64,000 nt of DNA, from the NCBI GenBank assembly GCA_023078555.1, contig CM041197.1, positions 11,753,257-11,817,256 of the forward strand. Direction: 5' to 3'. Of the stretch, positions 30,509 to 42,400 are shown piece by piece. The notes below the pieces were generated by a model. The model had not been told where the DNA came from. It searched no databases and saw nothing but the letters and a program-made list of their open reading frames with translations. Origin of the DNA: Ulva prolifera. Its lineage: Eukaryota; Chlorophyta; Ulvophyceae; Ulvales; Ulvaceae. The first letter of the stretch is position 1. Each line of letters opens with the position of its first letter. A program made the position numbers and the translations under genes.

Positions 30509-33500
30509 ATGTACCAGACTCTTTCAAAGGCTTGCTGTAAGGTTCCTCGAATTGGTGGAGGATCGGCTCCGTTCTTCAGCGCTGGGCGCTCGTCACGGGC
30601 GCTTACAATGCGGGCAGCATGCTCTGCCACCGGACAGGCGCAATCCAAGGTACGACTTGCCTTTCTTAGTTGTGGAACTAACGCATAATTAATGCGTGCA
30701 TTGCCATTGGATAATCATCAGCAACGTTGCAGGTGGTCGTGCGTTGGCCTGGTGGCTCGGAGAGCATGCTGATCAGCGTTGAGACGCCTACAACGAACAA
30801 GACTCTCAACAGGGATCCCACTGAGCCTGTTGAAAAATCTCTTGCCCGACTGCAGGCAAGCCTTGGAGGTGAGCTGCTGATGGTGAGCTGCTGCCCACAT
30901 GGCCTGCTCTGAACCTGGCAGACAAGCAGCGCTCCAATACATGCTCCCGTAACCAATGTTGCTGATCAACATCAGCACTGCTGCAGGCAAGAAGCAGAAG
31001 AAACGGAAGAAAGGCAAGGGTCAGCTGGAAGATGATCCCTCGCCACCAGATGTTTGCATCCAGCTCCTCCAGAGCTCATCCTCCACAGCAGATGTGCCTG
31101 CTGGTACACCGAACAGTGAAGCCTGGAGATCCCCGGCGGCACTTCGCGTTGGTAGCGAGGTCTTCGAGATTGAGATCAATCCACCGACGGTGACATCTTT
31201 GGATGTCCATCCTCGCCCGATGGTCTCGTATCCTGTGATCCCGCTTCCAGTGGTGCAGTATGCAGCAGAAGGGGACTGTGAATGGCTATGGGAGCGCCTG
31301 CAGAAGGACAATGGCTCGAAGGCTTCATCAGTGGTGCTAGACTGCACAGAGCGTGTGTACGTGCCTGTGGACGCAGATGCCGGTTGCTGTCTGCGAGTCA
31401 CATGCACACCAACAGCCACTTCTGCATCAGGCATTCACCGTGGCGATGTATTAGAGGCCACTACAGGTGTGCTCACGAATCATGCCTGCCTGCCTGAGCC
31501 CCCCCAGAACTGCCGCTGCAGAAGGGACGTTCGGATGAGCCACTGGCAATGCCCGTGCTGTCCTGCCCGTCCAGGCAGCACAACATGTTACATGGATGTC
31601 TATGCTGAAAATAATGATGTACACGGCACAGCGAGAGCATCCTGCCTGCAATTCCCGGTGCTGCTATGCTGTGATGTCCATGGCCTGGCAGTGTGCCTGC
31701 ACTGATACATGGCCCTGAAGCCACTGTGCTCATGCCAGCCTCAAAAGAAACATTTGTAGCCACGATGCTCATGTCTGCACTGAAAGAATGCTTACAGCCA
31801 CTGTGCTCTGTATGCTCAAGCAAGTCAATAACAAACTGCAGTGGCAATGGATGCCGCACAGATGAGTTCTGGCAGCGTCCAAATGCTGAGCTGGACACCT
31901 GCTGTGCCGTGCTGCAGAGCCCGTCGAGTTGCCGTTGGCGGAGCCTCTCGGCACCTTCCCAGCACCTCTGCAGCCCGCCACCGGCAGCAACGTCCGCATC
32001 ATGACGTACAACATCCTCGCAGACCAGTACGCGAGCCAGGACTTTGCGAAGAACGTCCTCTTCAAGCACGTCCCGGGGCCCTGGCTGGACATCCACTACC
32101 GCAAGCAGCTCGTCTGGAAGCAGCTGGTGCACAGCGCCGCGGACGTCATCTGCCTGCAGGAGGTCGACGCGAAGGTGTTTGACCTGTACCTGGCGCCGCT
32201 GCTGAAACGCGAGGGCTACTCTGGCGTGTTTGACAACAAGGCCGGCAAGGTCTCGGAGGGCTCCGCCATCTTCTACCGGGACAGCCTGCTCACTGCGGTC
32301 GGCAGGTGCGGTGCCTGACGACCTGTGCGACCGGCCACTGGTATACGGTCTAAACTGACCCGGCTGCACTGAGCATACTTGCCATGCCCGGCTGAGGCCT
32401 TCGCATGCATGGCATGCGCTGTGAGGGGATTGGGGGTCCACCTGGCTGTCGCCAGTGCTACTCGCTGGTGTTCCTCTGCCGAGCTCGTGTGTGCATGGGT
32501 GCAGTGTCCTCTGATGTGTTTATTGGAGTCAGGACTCGCTGCATGCCACGGTCGCGTCATAGTGTCCAGGGCGCGCCACGTGCTTGAATGATATCCTCGC
32601 TGCATGCTGTGGCCGCCTCGGCCATGGTGTCCACGGTCGCGCCTGCGATGATCTTGTGTCGACATTCCATGGCACTGGTCGACTGCCTGTGACCCAGTAT
32701 GGGGTCCAGCATCCTGGTGGCTGCTTTGATGCTGGTTCTGCTAGGGGTCACACATCATGCATGCCATTGTCTGCGTAACGGCGCTGCATGTGTAGTGCGA
32801 GACTCTCCTGTGGTGTCCACATGAGCATGCGGTGAAACATAGCCTCGTGCAAATTTCCTGGCTGCATGTGGCATATTGCCACATGCATACTCACACCATA
32901 CACAACACAAGCACACCACGCCTGGCACGGTGTCTGGGTCTCCATCTGCGGTCGTCCTGGTGCGAAATGTCCCACGGGCCGCTGCATGTATCGCGGCGGC
33001 ACACTACCCCCTTCGCACCACCGCCACACGACCACAACCATCCGTTCCCGCCAGCACAAACACCTTTGATCCACCCGCGTCCTTGCCGCAGGCGCCGTGT
33101 CGAGCTTCCCGAGCGTTTCGACGCACCCCTCCCTGCGCACCTCAGCCACTTCCAGCCCCTGCTCGACGCCTCGCCCCACCTCACCGAGGCGCTCCAGCGC
33201 GTCTCCACCATCGCGCAGGCCCTCGCCTTGCAGCCGCGGCCCGGCAGCCGCCTCTGCCCGGCCTCCGCGCAGGCACCTCCCCTCGTCGTCGCCAACACCC
33301 ACCTCTTCTTTCACAGCAACGCCGCACACATCCGCACCATGCACGTGGATACGATCGTCATGGAGGCCTTCGATCTCGCGGCGGAGTGCGGCTGCAGCGG
33401 CGCCGCCGATGGCGGCGCAACCCCTGCCGTCATCTTCTGTGGTGACCTCAACAGTGACTTGAATGATGGGGTGCCGGGGACGGTCGAGCTGCTGCGATCC

Positions 33501-34691
33501 GGGCGGCTGCCAGCCACACACTGGGACTGGGAGGCAGGGGCGCACTTCTCATTCGGCAACGGCCGAGGCGAACAGGCCGCCCCGGGTGATGACGCAGACG
33601 GCGGCACCGCGGCTCGAGACGGCGCAGTTGCGGTGCCGCTGGTGGAGGTGACGGGGGTCGACCTGCAGCTGCCCAGCAGCTTCCGCAGCACCCACGCGCT
33701 AGAGATGGACACTGTTTCGAATTACGTTCCAGGGTACAAGGGGCTACTGGATTACATCTGGTGCGAGGAAGGGAGGGTGCGGCCGGTGCACGCATTCCCA
33801 CTGCCCACCCCTGCGCAGCTCCGCGCATACGTGCCGGATGGAGTCAATCCCTCTGACCACCTCCCAGTCATGGCGGATGTGGAGCTCGTTGCAGCTGGGG
33901 GCGAGGGGGGAGCCGCCGGGGCCGGGGCTGAAGAGGGGATTGGCAGCAGAAGCGGTGATGCGGCCGCGGGTAGCTGTGCTGCTGTACCTGGTACCACTCC
34001 GTCGGCCGAGTATAGGCCATCGGTGGCGGCCGGTAATGTGCACCCTGCAACGGCCGCGAGCATGCCGGTGGCTGTGGCGGCGCTGCATGCTGGGGGCGTG
34101 GTCGCGGTGCCAACAGACACGCTGTACGGCCTCGCGGCCCTCGGGCACTGCGACGGCGGCATCGACCGCATCTACGAGATTAAAGGCCGGGCAGCGAATG
34201 TGCCGCTGGCAGTGTGCGTTGCGTCGGTTGCCGACGTCGCGGTGTGTGGCGACTGCAGCGCCGTGCCGCCAGGGCTGCTAGCCGCGCTGCTGCCGGGGCC
34301 GGTGACGGTCGTGGTCGCCCGCCGTGCCGATGCTCCGCTGTCGCCGCAGCTGAACCCCGGGCTGTCTGGGATTGCAGTGCGGGTGCCTGATAGTGGGTTC
34401 GTTAGGGATGTTGTGTGTGGGGCGGGCGCGCCGGTGGTGCTCACCTCGGCGAATCGTAGTGGGACGCCGTCGACGGTTGAGGTCGCGGAGTTTGAGGAGC
34501 TGTGGGGTGAGGTGGATGCGGTGTTTGATGGGGGCCGGATCGATGGCGACCGCGCGGGGTCCACGATTGTTGACCTGCAGCCGGCTGGTGGCGGTGTCTA
34601 CAGGATCCTCCGGGATGGTAGTGCCCGTGAGCAGACTGAGGGGACACTGAGGAGGTACGGACTGGCACTGGCGCAGCCTGCAGTGGCGTGA
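30509..34691 (+). CDS. PDE12-type 2'-phosphodiesterase/deadenylase fused to YrdC threonylcarbamoyl-AMP synthase
   Basis: Five exons (30509-30649, 30733-30868, 30987-31466, 31918-32305, 33092-34691) join in phase to 914 residues. The N-terminus is basic and Ser/Ala-rich, as for mitochondrial import. Residues ~48-252 match the PDE12 N-terminal domain, including the Lys-rich KKQKKRKKGKG. The exonuclease-endonuclease-phosphatase domain (~277-650) keeps its catalytic motifs: TYNILAD, CLQEVD, VANTHLFFH, IFCGDLNSD, GLLDYIWC, SDHLPVMAD. After an Ala/Gly-rich linker, residues ~706-914 form a complete YrdC domain: VPTDTLYGLA, YEIKGRAANVPL, LLPGPVTVVV, GIAVRVPD, VLTSANRSG, STIVDL, RILRDG. There is no Sua5 C-terminal domain. 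The nuclease C-terminal half and all of YrdC lie in one uninterrupted exon, so the fusion is not a gene-model join. PDE12 trims 2'-5' oligoadenylates and poly(A) on mitochondrial RNAs; YrdC makes threonylcarbamoyl-AMP for tRNA t6A37. Confidence 0.92.
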
Positions 34692-34977
34692 TGTGCAGGC
34701 GGCCTGTGCAGCAGAAACATTCTGGTTCAGTCGAAATGCCGGTGTCATTGTCTGGTCGCTTGTGGGTGGAGAGAAGCCAAGGGTACACGAATCGCACAGG
34801 TGGGGTAGCTGATTGGCGTGTTTGGAGTCTGTGCTCTGTACAGGGGACGGCAGACCTTGAATCTTCGGAAGAGGCGTCAGTTTCCAAAGCATGTGTCCAG
34901 GGAACCTGTGTCATGTATGAACCAATGTTTATACACCACAAATATATCCAATCTCGGAAGGCGCATAGGGCATAGTT

Positions 34978-35049
34978 GCATGTGTAGCTCAGTGGTAGAG
35001 CGTGTGACTTGTAATCATAAGGTCCCGTGTTCAATCCACGGCTCATGCA
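34978..35049 (+). tRNA. tRNA-Thr (anticodon TGT)
   Basis: A 72-nt cloverleaf: acceptor GCATGTG/CTCATGC with one T-T mismatch at the sixth pair, D arm GCTC-AGTGGTA-GAGC, anticodon arm TGTGA-CTTGTAA-TCATA with anticodon TGT, variable loop AGGTC, T arm CCGTG-TTCAATC-CACGG and discriminator A. It reads ACA (and possibly other ACN) Thr codons. The A and B boxes of Pol III are intact. A TTTT terminator follows at about 35065. U36-A37 makes it a predicted t6A substrate. There is no intron. Confidence 0.9.
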
Positions 35050-35280
35050 TGAGTACGTAGCAGCTTTTAGTCTCGAAAGTGGAAGCCTGCCCCATCCAGC
35101 GGCTCATCAGGCACGACCAATGTGGGGAGTTGGCCGTCAAGCAAGCGAGGAAGGTAAGCGATCCAGTGTGCGTTTGACAGTCCACCCATAGGAAAAGGTT
35201 CAGGTGCACAAATGCATAGGCCACTGCACTGCACATCCCCTCAGGACTAGAATGCTTAATCTGCGTGGGCAAAGAATGTA

Positions 35281-35882
35281 GTTACAAAGGACAGAGGCCG
35301 GGAAGCGAGCCGTTGCCAGGAATACACACGCAAATCCACTCACGCAGTCATGGCACTAGGCCGGGCACGAGCACGTACCACAGCTCGGCCGGTGATGCCA
35401 GCCAAAGATCGAAGCCCCGCACGGAGCACAAGAGCATTCCCCTTGCACAACGCCACACTCAACCGGCGCAGAGCATTCGTCACAAACAAAGCACGGTCCA
35501 CCTTGCCACACCGAGACGCAACCTCCGCCAGCCGATTCAAGTGATTCATGGCAGGCCGTCCCAAGCGACCATGCGTCTCATGCAAAGAATGTATGTGTGA
35601 AGGTGTACAACAAGTGAACCTGTACATCAGTGTCATGCGGATGAGAGGGCCACAAGCGTGGCCAGGCCAAGTCGGTCAAGCAGGTAGCGCCTGACGATAT
35701 GCGCAGCCCCGCAATATAGGGACGCTCCACACCACAGCCACCACAGTGTGGCTGTGTGGCTGTGGCCGGCGCGGGTGATGAAGTTGCGTGTGTTGGTGTG
35801 CTGCGTGTGTCTTGTTGCGTGGTGTGCGATTCCCCTGGTTGTTGCTCGCGGTGCTACCTGCCTTGCTTACTTTGTCCTTGTC
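35281..35882 (+). repeat. Composite element B-A, second copy
   Basis: It starts GTTACAAAGGACAGAGGCC and ends CTTTGTCCTTGTCACC. The B part (35281-35551) is roughly 90% identical to the reverse strand of 57027-57298. The A part (about 35755-35882) matches 6088-6222. Read on the minus strand, B encodes an open frame MNHLNRLAEVASRCG... of about 80 codons that ends after VVRARARPSAMTA; the other strand is open as well. No enzyme motif is visible. Confidence 0.6.
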
Positions 35883-38800
35883 ACCCAACAGCCACCACAG
35901 TGACGCCACACACAATGTTGAGCGGGCTGATCTGTTGCAATTTGGTATCAACGTGTTTGTGGCGAAGAGTTCCTTAGCATCTCGTTTGGTTTTGTGGTGC
36001 TGTGAAGTGTAAACTCAGCGGATCCCATGGTGCTACCTTCCGTTCCGACACCGTCTCTGAACCACACTTGCGCGGCGCCAAATCTGCTGCCCAACGCATG
36101 TCGCAGCACCCCTGCTGCTGCTACGTTCGCTCACGCTACTCATGCTGCGCTGTGTTATCATGGTCCCATGTGCACAGCCTCACACTGCAACCCCGATTCT
36201 CACTGCATATATAAACACAGCACCGGCGCGGAACCGGGGGCGGCATCCCACCCCGGCATATACCAATGCATGCCGCGTCAGCGGCCGAGTCGGCCGGGCC
36301 AGTAGCTTCAGCTGTTCAAGCTGCCATGCAAGCGATTCACGGTCATGGTAGCCCCAGCATGTGCAAGCGCGATAGCTGTACTCACATTCGAAGTGCTGCT
36401 CAACATGCGATGGGAAGTGCAGAAATCAGTAATGGAGTTCGCGCGTCCCTGCATGTGCATGGTGGAGTGTATGGCTGTTGTGCCAGCAGCTGCCATTGCA
36501 GTGCGCACGCCCCGTGCGAGGCTACTCAGGGAAGGCCTCTGAGCAGCTCGTGCATCACGGAAGGTTCCTTGCCTGAGCATGTGTTCCGGCTTTGGCCCGG
36601 GCCGGGCCCGAGACAATGGCGGCGCGCCCGCCGGGTGCATCAACGGCATCGCTCACGGCCCCCGCCGCCGCCACTCCGGCTGCGTCTCCATATCCGGCCC
36701 CTCCCCTGCCCAGGAGGGACACTGATGAGCCCAGTGCAGCTGGCATACCTCCAGCAAATACTGTCTCAGGCGCCGTCCACGTCAGCGGGGTCCGATGATT
36801 TGGGGGCCGTGCCTACAAGCCTGTCAGCAGCAAGGCATAGGTGTTTGACATGCCAGGGAGTTTCCAAAGCCGAAACTTCTGGGCTTTGTGCCGCACATGC
36901 GGGCTAGTGAGGTAGACGGCACCGCGGTGACCGCAAGAAGCAGGAAGCGCGGTTCCTCCACCATCTCAGCACAGCTCCAAGCCCGAAAGGAACCCAGACC
37001 GCCAATGCCACGCAACCTGACGATCGTGTGTGTTCTGCTGCCACCAGCTGCATCCATGAAGGTGGCACAGTGCAGGCAGACAAAGATTGATGCTTGAGAC
37101 CCCCCTGAGGGTCTGTACCTGGGCTGCGGATGAGCATGCTCTCCTCGATGGGCCACAACGTCAAGCCAATTAGCTGGGGCAACAGCATGCTCGACAGTGT
37201 TGGTGCTGCCACAACGTCAAGCCAGCAACTGTCAAGCCCGTGCGTCATTGTGGCTGGCTCGCTCTATTCCGCGCAGCACCACGGAGGAGCAGACACACCC
37301 TCCGGAGATATGGCAATTGGCATGCAGCCACCAGTGGAGCTCTGCGTAGAGGAACCTCAGTTGCAAGCCTCGTGCAAGTACTGATCCGCCTGAGCACACA
37401 AAGGCCGAATCGACAGGACAATGGTGCAAAGGCACAGCGAACATGTCACCGGCCGCTAGGATGCTTGTTTGGGATTGTGAGCCTGGAATGAGATTCGAAA
37501 TCCTTCCGCATGAAGACAACTATGTGTACCACATTGACTGACAAGTTGACCAGCTTCGACAGTGGCCCATCTCGCATCTGAATGGGTTCACATCTGAATG
37601 GATGTACCAGACATTTATAATAGGTGCCTCGCACATGGTTTTCGGGAACAGAAGCCCCATCGGCACAAGCACCTGGCGCTGCGTGGACCTGCTCAAAGGC
37701 ATGGCCAGATACGCGGTAATCTGCCCAATCGACAATGCTACCAGATGAACATCCCAACACGGTGCTTGGTCATTACCTTACCGCATCCATGGCTACGTGG
37801 ACAGCTGAATCGGGGCCATAGAAAGGCCACAGATGCAGACGTGACGAGCATCAGCGAGACGTACAGCTCGGTGTCAGCTCCTGGCAGGAAGAACCATGCA
37901 CGTGATACATATCCACTTCAAATAATGTACTCGAACGACCAGCCAACGTTTTGGCCAGGTCCAGTGCCATGAGCGTTCACTCACGTGTTTGCACGTTCGA
38001 CGACCAACAGTTCGCATAATCAAGCCCGGTTACGAACACAGCCAAAAAGGAAAGATCCGGACTCTGATATGTTTGCAAACGAGACGCGCGCGCGCAGAAA
38101 CGCGTGTGCCTGGATCAAGTGCACTTTTGTATCTGGAAAGATCGGTGTAGCTCCAGAGTGCATGACGGCGGAACACTACTGAAGGGGGTGCAGAGGTGCA
38201 TCATGGCAAGAGAGCGTCACAAGAATCCAATCGTGAATGATCGAGTACCAGTTCTCAGAGTTGTGACAGGGGACTTCACAGGGACCCCGGGTTGAAGGTC
38301 AGATGAAACATGAACGTGAAAATATCTACGCACCACAGTGGATGCCAACATGGTCGATGAGTGGATGCTCTGGGTTCTTGTACATCAAGACAGGACCAGC
38401 GTCGGTCCGCAGGTCGCACCCGAGATGTGCGCAGCTGTCACTGATATGGCTGCGACGACGTCCGGCACAATGGAGGCCAAACTCGGTGCCACAGACACCC
38501 GACTGCCCACAGCTGCATGTTCATTGCGTGGTACACCGCAGCATGATGCAATACTGTCGTCAAGGATATGTCTTGCAGCGATCCACGGTGCCAGCGTGAT
38601 ATTGCGAAGGCAGCAACCAGTCAGATTAGTGAGATTTACTCAAGGCCTCCAATAAGCCAAACTATTAGCATTCATCATCCTAAACAGCCAATGGCAGACT
38701 GCAGTGTGTCTGTTTGCTTGCGGTGAGTTCGTGATCAGAGGCAAATGTCAGAACATGGATTCGCGCAATTCTTCGGCAACGTCATCGATCATCCAAACAA

Positions 38801-39406
38801 TGCCTACAGCTGTGATGCTGGCTCATTGGAGCCTGCACGTTACCACCCGAGGCGGGTCCATTCTTGACTCCCTTGTCACCAATAGCCGAGTCACACAGCG
38901 ATTGCAGCTGTGCACTTCAGCCACTGCAACTGCAAGTCGGTTCACATCAGCGCATGCCTTTGCGCTGCTCGCTCATTTGGTCAGAAAGGCAGTATAGCGT
39001 CCACTTCTACTTGTGCTTGTAGCTGTTCCGCGCGTAATAGTCCAACACAAGAACAGGCTGCGCCGTGTGAGGTTTCAGCGTCAGTACACTTACAAAGCAC
39101 GTATCATACAGTGGCTACACTCAATGAAAATATCAAATTGATGCTGATACGTCAAGTCGAACCTGCAGGCTGTGTGATGGTGCGCCTTCTATCCATTGAT
39201 GCCGCGGTCGGTCGACTGCGATCTGAGTGGATTCGTCTTGGATCTGTTATCCTCTGAGCAATTGTACTCCAAGATAAATTAGTGAGCAATGTTTCCTGCC
39301 AAATGTGGGGACAAATTCCACGGCTGGACCCTTATCTGTGCTTTTCCGCATGTGTGCAAATTTATGTCACCTCAGATCCAACGCGTCCTGCTGACAAAAT
39401 TGGCTC
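35883..39406. other. Unassigned region between tRNA/repeats and ARM gene
   Basis: There is no gene I can name. 36592-36798 is an Ala/Pro-rich GC-rich open frame, followed near 36830-36900 by a short Cys-containing stretch (HRCLTCQGV and, in another frame, LCRTCG). It could be coding, but no consistent model emerges. 37.4-39.2 kb holds several 60-125 codon frames on both strands with background composition, possibly decayed mobile-element sequence. Confidence 0.4.
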
Positions 39407-42400
39407 ATGGTGTTGCCTGACTGCATGTTGCCATGCAGTCGACCCATATCTGATATAGCGGCTATGATATCTGCGCCTTTGAGGCTGTGTGCGGACAGTT
39501 CGCCGGCACGTGTACATGCTGTTCCGAGCCACGGATCGCCCGGCAGGTCTCCGTGCCGGACAATAGACCAGCCAGCAGCCTCAAGGAATTGCCGGAGGAA
39601 TCTTGATCTCTCAGCCAGCGCGCTTCCCTCAGAGTATGAAGCATTCAGCCATGACCCAGATGAGCAGTGGGTCGTCCCAAGCTTGGCTGCCAACACCAGC
39701 CAAGCTGCACCGTCAGGACGTGAGTCTAGAGTACCACGGACTCCCGGAGTCATGTGCAGCCCGTTCCGTCAGTTGCTCACCTCGAGCTCTCCGGACATCC
39801 ACACGCTGCACTCAGTCCTGATCAAGCTGCACAGGTCTGAGGCCACCACTGCAGACCTCACCCACTCTGGGCAGTCCATCGGCCTCCTCTACTCTCTAGC
39901 AGCAGACACCACAGCAGCAAATGCAGACTCTGCAGACATGGCAACTGCCATACTCGCATCGCTAGCCACATCGCCAGCTGCCAGGTGCCAACTCCCAGTT
40001 CGTGCCAGAGAACAGCTCACTGATGTGCTTGTCTCCCTGGTCAACGCTGAAGTCCGAGCCGACCACTGCACCCCAGCAGCGACAGAACAGAGCTACCAAG
40101 CAGTACAGCCCGATTTCATGTACTCCTCTCCATCCACCGCGAGCGAAGAAGCCCAGCTCGACAATTTCTCCGTCCATGGCATCCTCCACACCGACCTGCC
40201 ACCTCCCGTATCCCCCGCACAATCTCTCCACACCTCTGGCGACGTCGCTACCAGTGCCGCGGCGTTCGCGCAGGCGGTGGCGGAAGATCATGCGCGGGAG
40301 CGAGACAAACTCCTCAGCTCAACCACACCCCCCGCCCCGGTGGTCACCGAGCTGCCTGACAGCGCGTACGAGCCCCAATCCCCTCGCCGCCAGCCGGCGC
40401 CCTGCAGCCCTGGGCGCGAGGCCAGCAGCAGGCAAGACCACATCCCCTGTCCCGAGCCATCTGACCCGTCCGGCGAGTCCCCCACCCCTGCCGTCCTCCG
40501 CAAGATGGCGGCCCGCACGTCGGCCTTCCTGCGCGCGTCCACCTCCCCACCGACGTCGGCTGCGGTCTCCGCCGTGTCCCTAGCAGCCGCCGCAACTCGC
40601 GTCTCCGACGCACCGGCCTCCGCCGTGCGTGCCGTGCCGCGCACGGCGCCGCGCGCTGCGGCCGCGCCGAGCGCCGCTCCGGCGGCGGTGACGGCCACCG
40701 CGGCCGCGGTGGCGGAGCCACCGCCGGCGCCGCCGTGCCCCAGCCACAGCCTTCGCGACTCGGAGAGCGACGCGGCCGCGGTGACCGCAGTGTCGGTGTT
40801 CCTGTCCAAGTGCGGCCTCGTGCGGAGCTCGCTCTCGCGCGCGACGCCCCTCGCCGGCGTTCTCTCGTCCAGCAGTGCGCTACCAGACGCTGGCAGCGGC
40901 CAGCGGGCGGCAGAGGTGGAGGAGGAGGTGCGCAGGGCCGGCCGGCGCTCCGCCGCCGCCCTCGCTCTTGGCGCCGCCGCAGCCGCAGACGAGGCGATGC
41001 TGCGCCACCTCCATGGGCACAATATTCCGCAGGTACGCTTGTCGCCACACACACTCTGCGCAACCTGCCAGCCTAGAGTCAAACTCCGCACCGTCGCGAC
41101 CACTAGCACATTACACCGCCTCTGTGCAAGCTGCCCATGCATCTGCCCATGGCATTTTGCCGTGCCTGTCCCCGTCTCTTTGAGATGTGAACCGCACGAT
41201 GTGTGCCTGTCACGTTCGCGGCATGCCTGCAGATGCTGCGGCGGTGGCTGTCAGGTGGCGATGACGTCATCGCGCTCACCGCCCTCCTCGTCTACCTCGC
41301 CCTCGCAGAGGCCCCCCTCCACCACACTGCCTCCCCCCCGGCCTCCATCATCCCCCGCCCCACGGCCCCCCGCACGCCGCGCCGATCCTCCCCTGACACC
41401 GCGCAGCCCCCGCCACTCCTCACCCCTGCCCTCGTCGAGGAGATCACGGCGTGCTGCGCGCGTCTGCTGTCGCGCCGCGCGGCGCCGTTCACGCGCTCCG
41501 TCGCGTTCACCGCCGTCGCGGCCATCGGCTCTGACGCGGCATGCATGCCGTGCATCGACACGGACTCGACGGGCGTGGATGTGAGCATGCGGGACGCGCT
41601 CGTCGCCGGGCTCGCGCACGCCGGCTTCTGCGGCACCTCGGCGCCTTCCTGCCAGGCCCTGCTCGCGCCGCTGACGCCCGTCTTTTACCACGGTTCGCTT
41701 CCGCCTCCCACCACGCCCACTGCAGCTGTTTCAGATTTGCCACAATCATGCATGACGATACAGGCCGCCGCCAGTGTCGCGCGCCCTCGAACCCTCCTGG
41801 GTGGCGCCGATTGCACCTAGACATGACGTGCGTCGTACAGTTCCAGCGTCACACAAGCAGCGGTCTGGTGGGCCTGGGCCGGCCGGAGTGCATGCCATCC
41901 AGTCGTTGGTTGTGTTGCGGCTTCTGCCCCGGTCCCTGCGCATGTTTCTGGTGCGGTGCCTTCCGGCCCCTGCGGGGTCCCCTGGGCACTGCCGTAGCAG
42001 TCCACATGCCCAAGTTTCACCACCAACACGGCGACATTACAGCACGCACAGGGCGCATAGGGCGCCCCACAGCTGAATTGGCACTTTTGGCTCTTGTACC
42101 CAACATACATGGCAATGCATCGTGTTGAGTTGGCGTGTCGTGTGTGCATGCAGAGGGCACGGCGGTGAGGACGGTCGCGCACTCCGCGGCGACGGCCGTC
42201 GCGACGCTCGCGCACCGCAGCGACGACGAGCTCCTGCGCTTCGTCGAGGCCGGCGCCGTGCCGGGCCTGCGGCGGCTGCTGGAGTGCGGCGGCCGCGACG
42301 AGTGCGCGGCGGCGGCCGCGGCGCTCGCGGAGCTCGCGCGCCACCCCAGCGCGCACACCCTCCTCCTCTCCTCCGGCACCTGCAACACCCTCACCACCTA

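Noticed and set aside
36266-37097. Zinc-finger gene suggested by CLTC and CRTCG words
   Set aside because: The cysteine pairs lie in different frames and no splice or frame solution joins them convincingly.
40288-41142. Minus-strand frame of 284 codons opposite the ARM gene
   Set aside because: High-GC antisense shadow; the plus-strand frame has consistent splice phase with downstream ARM exons.
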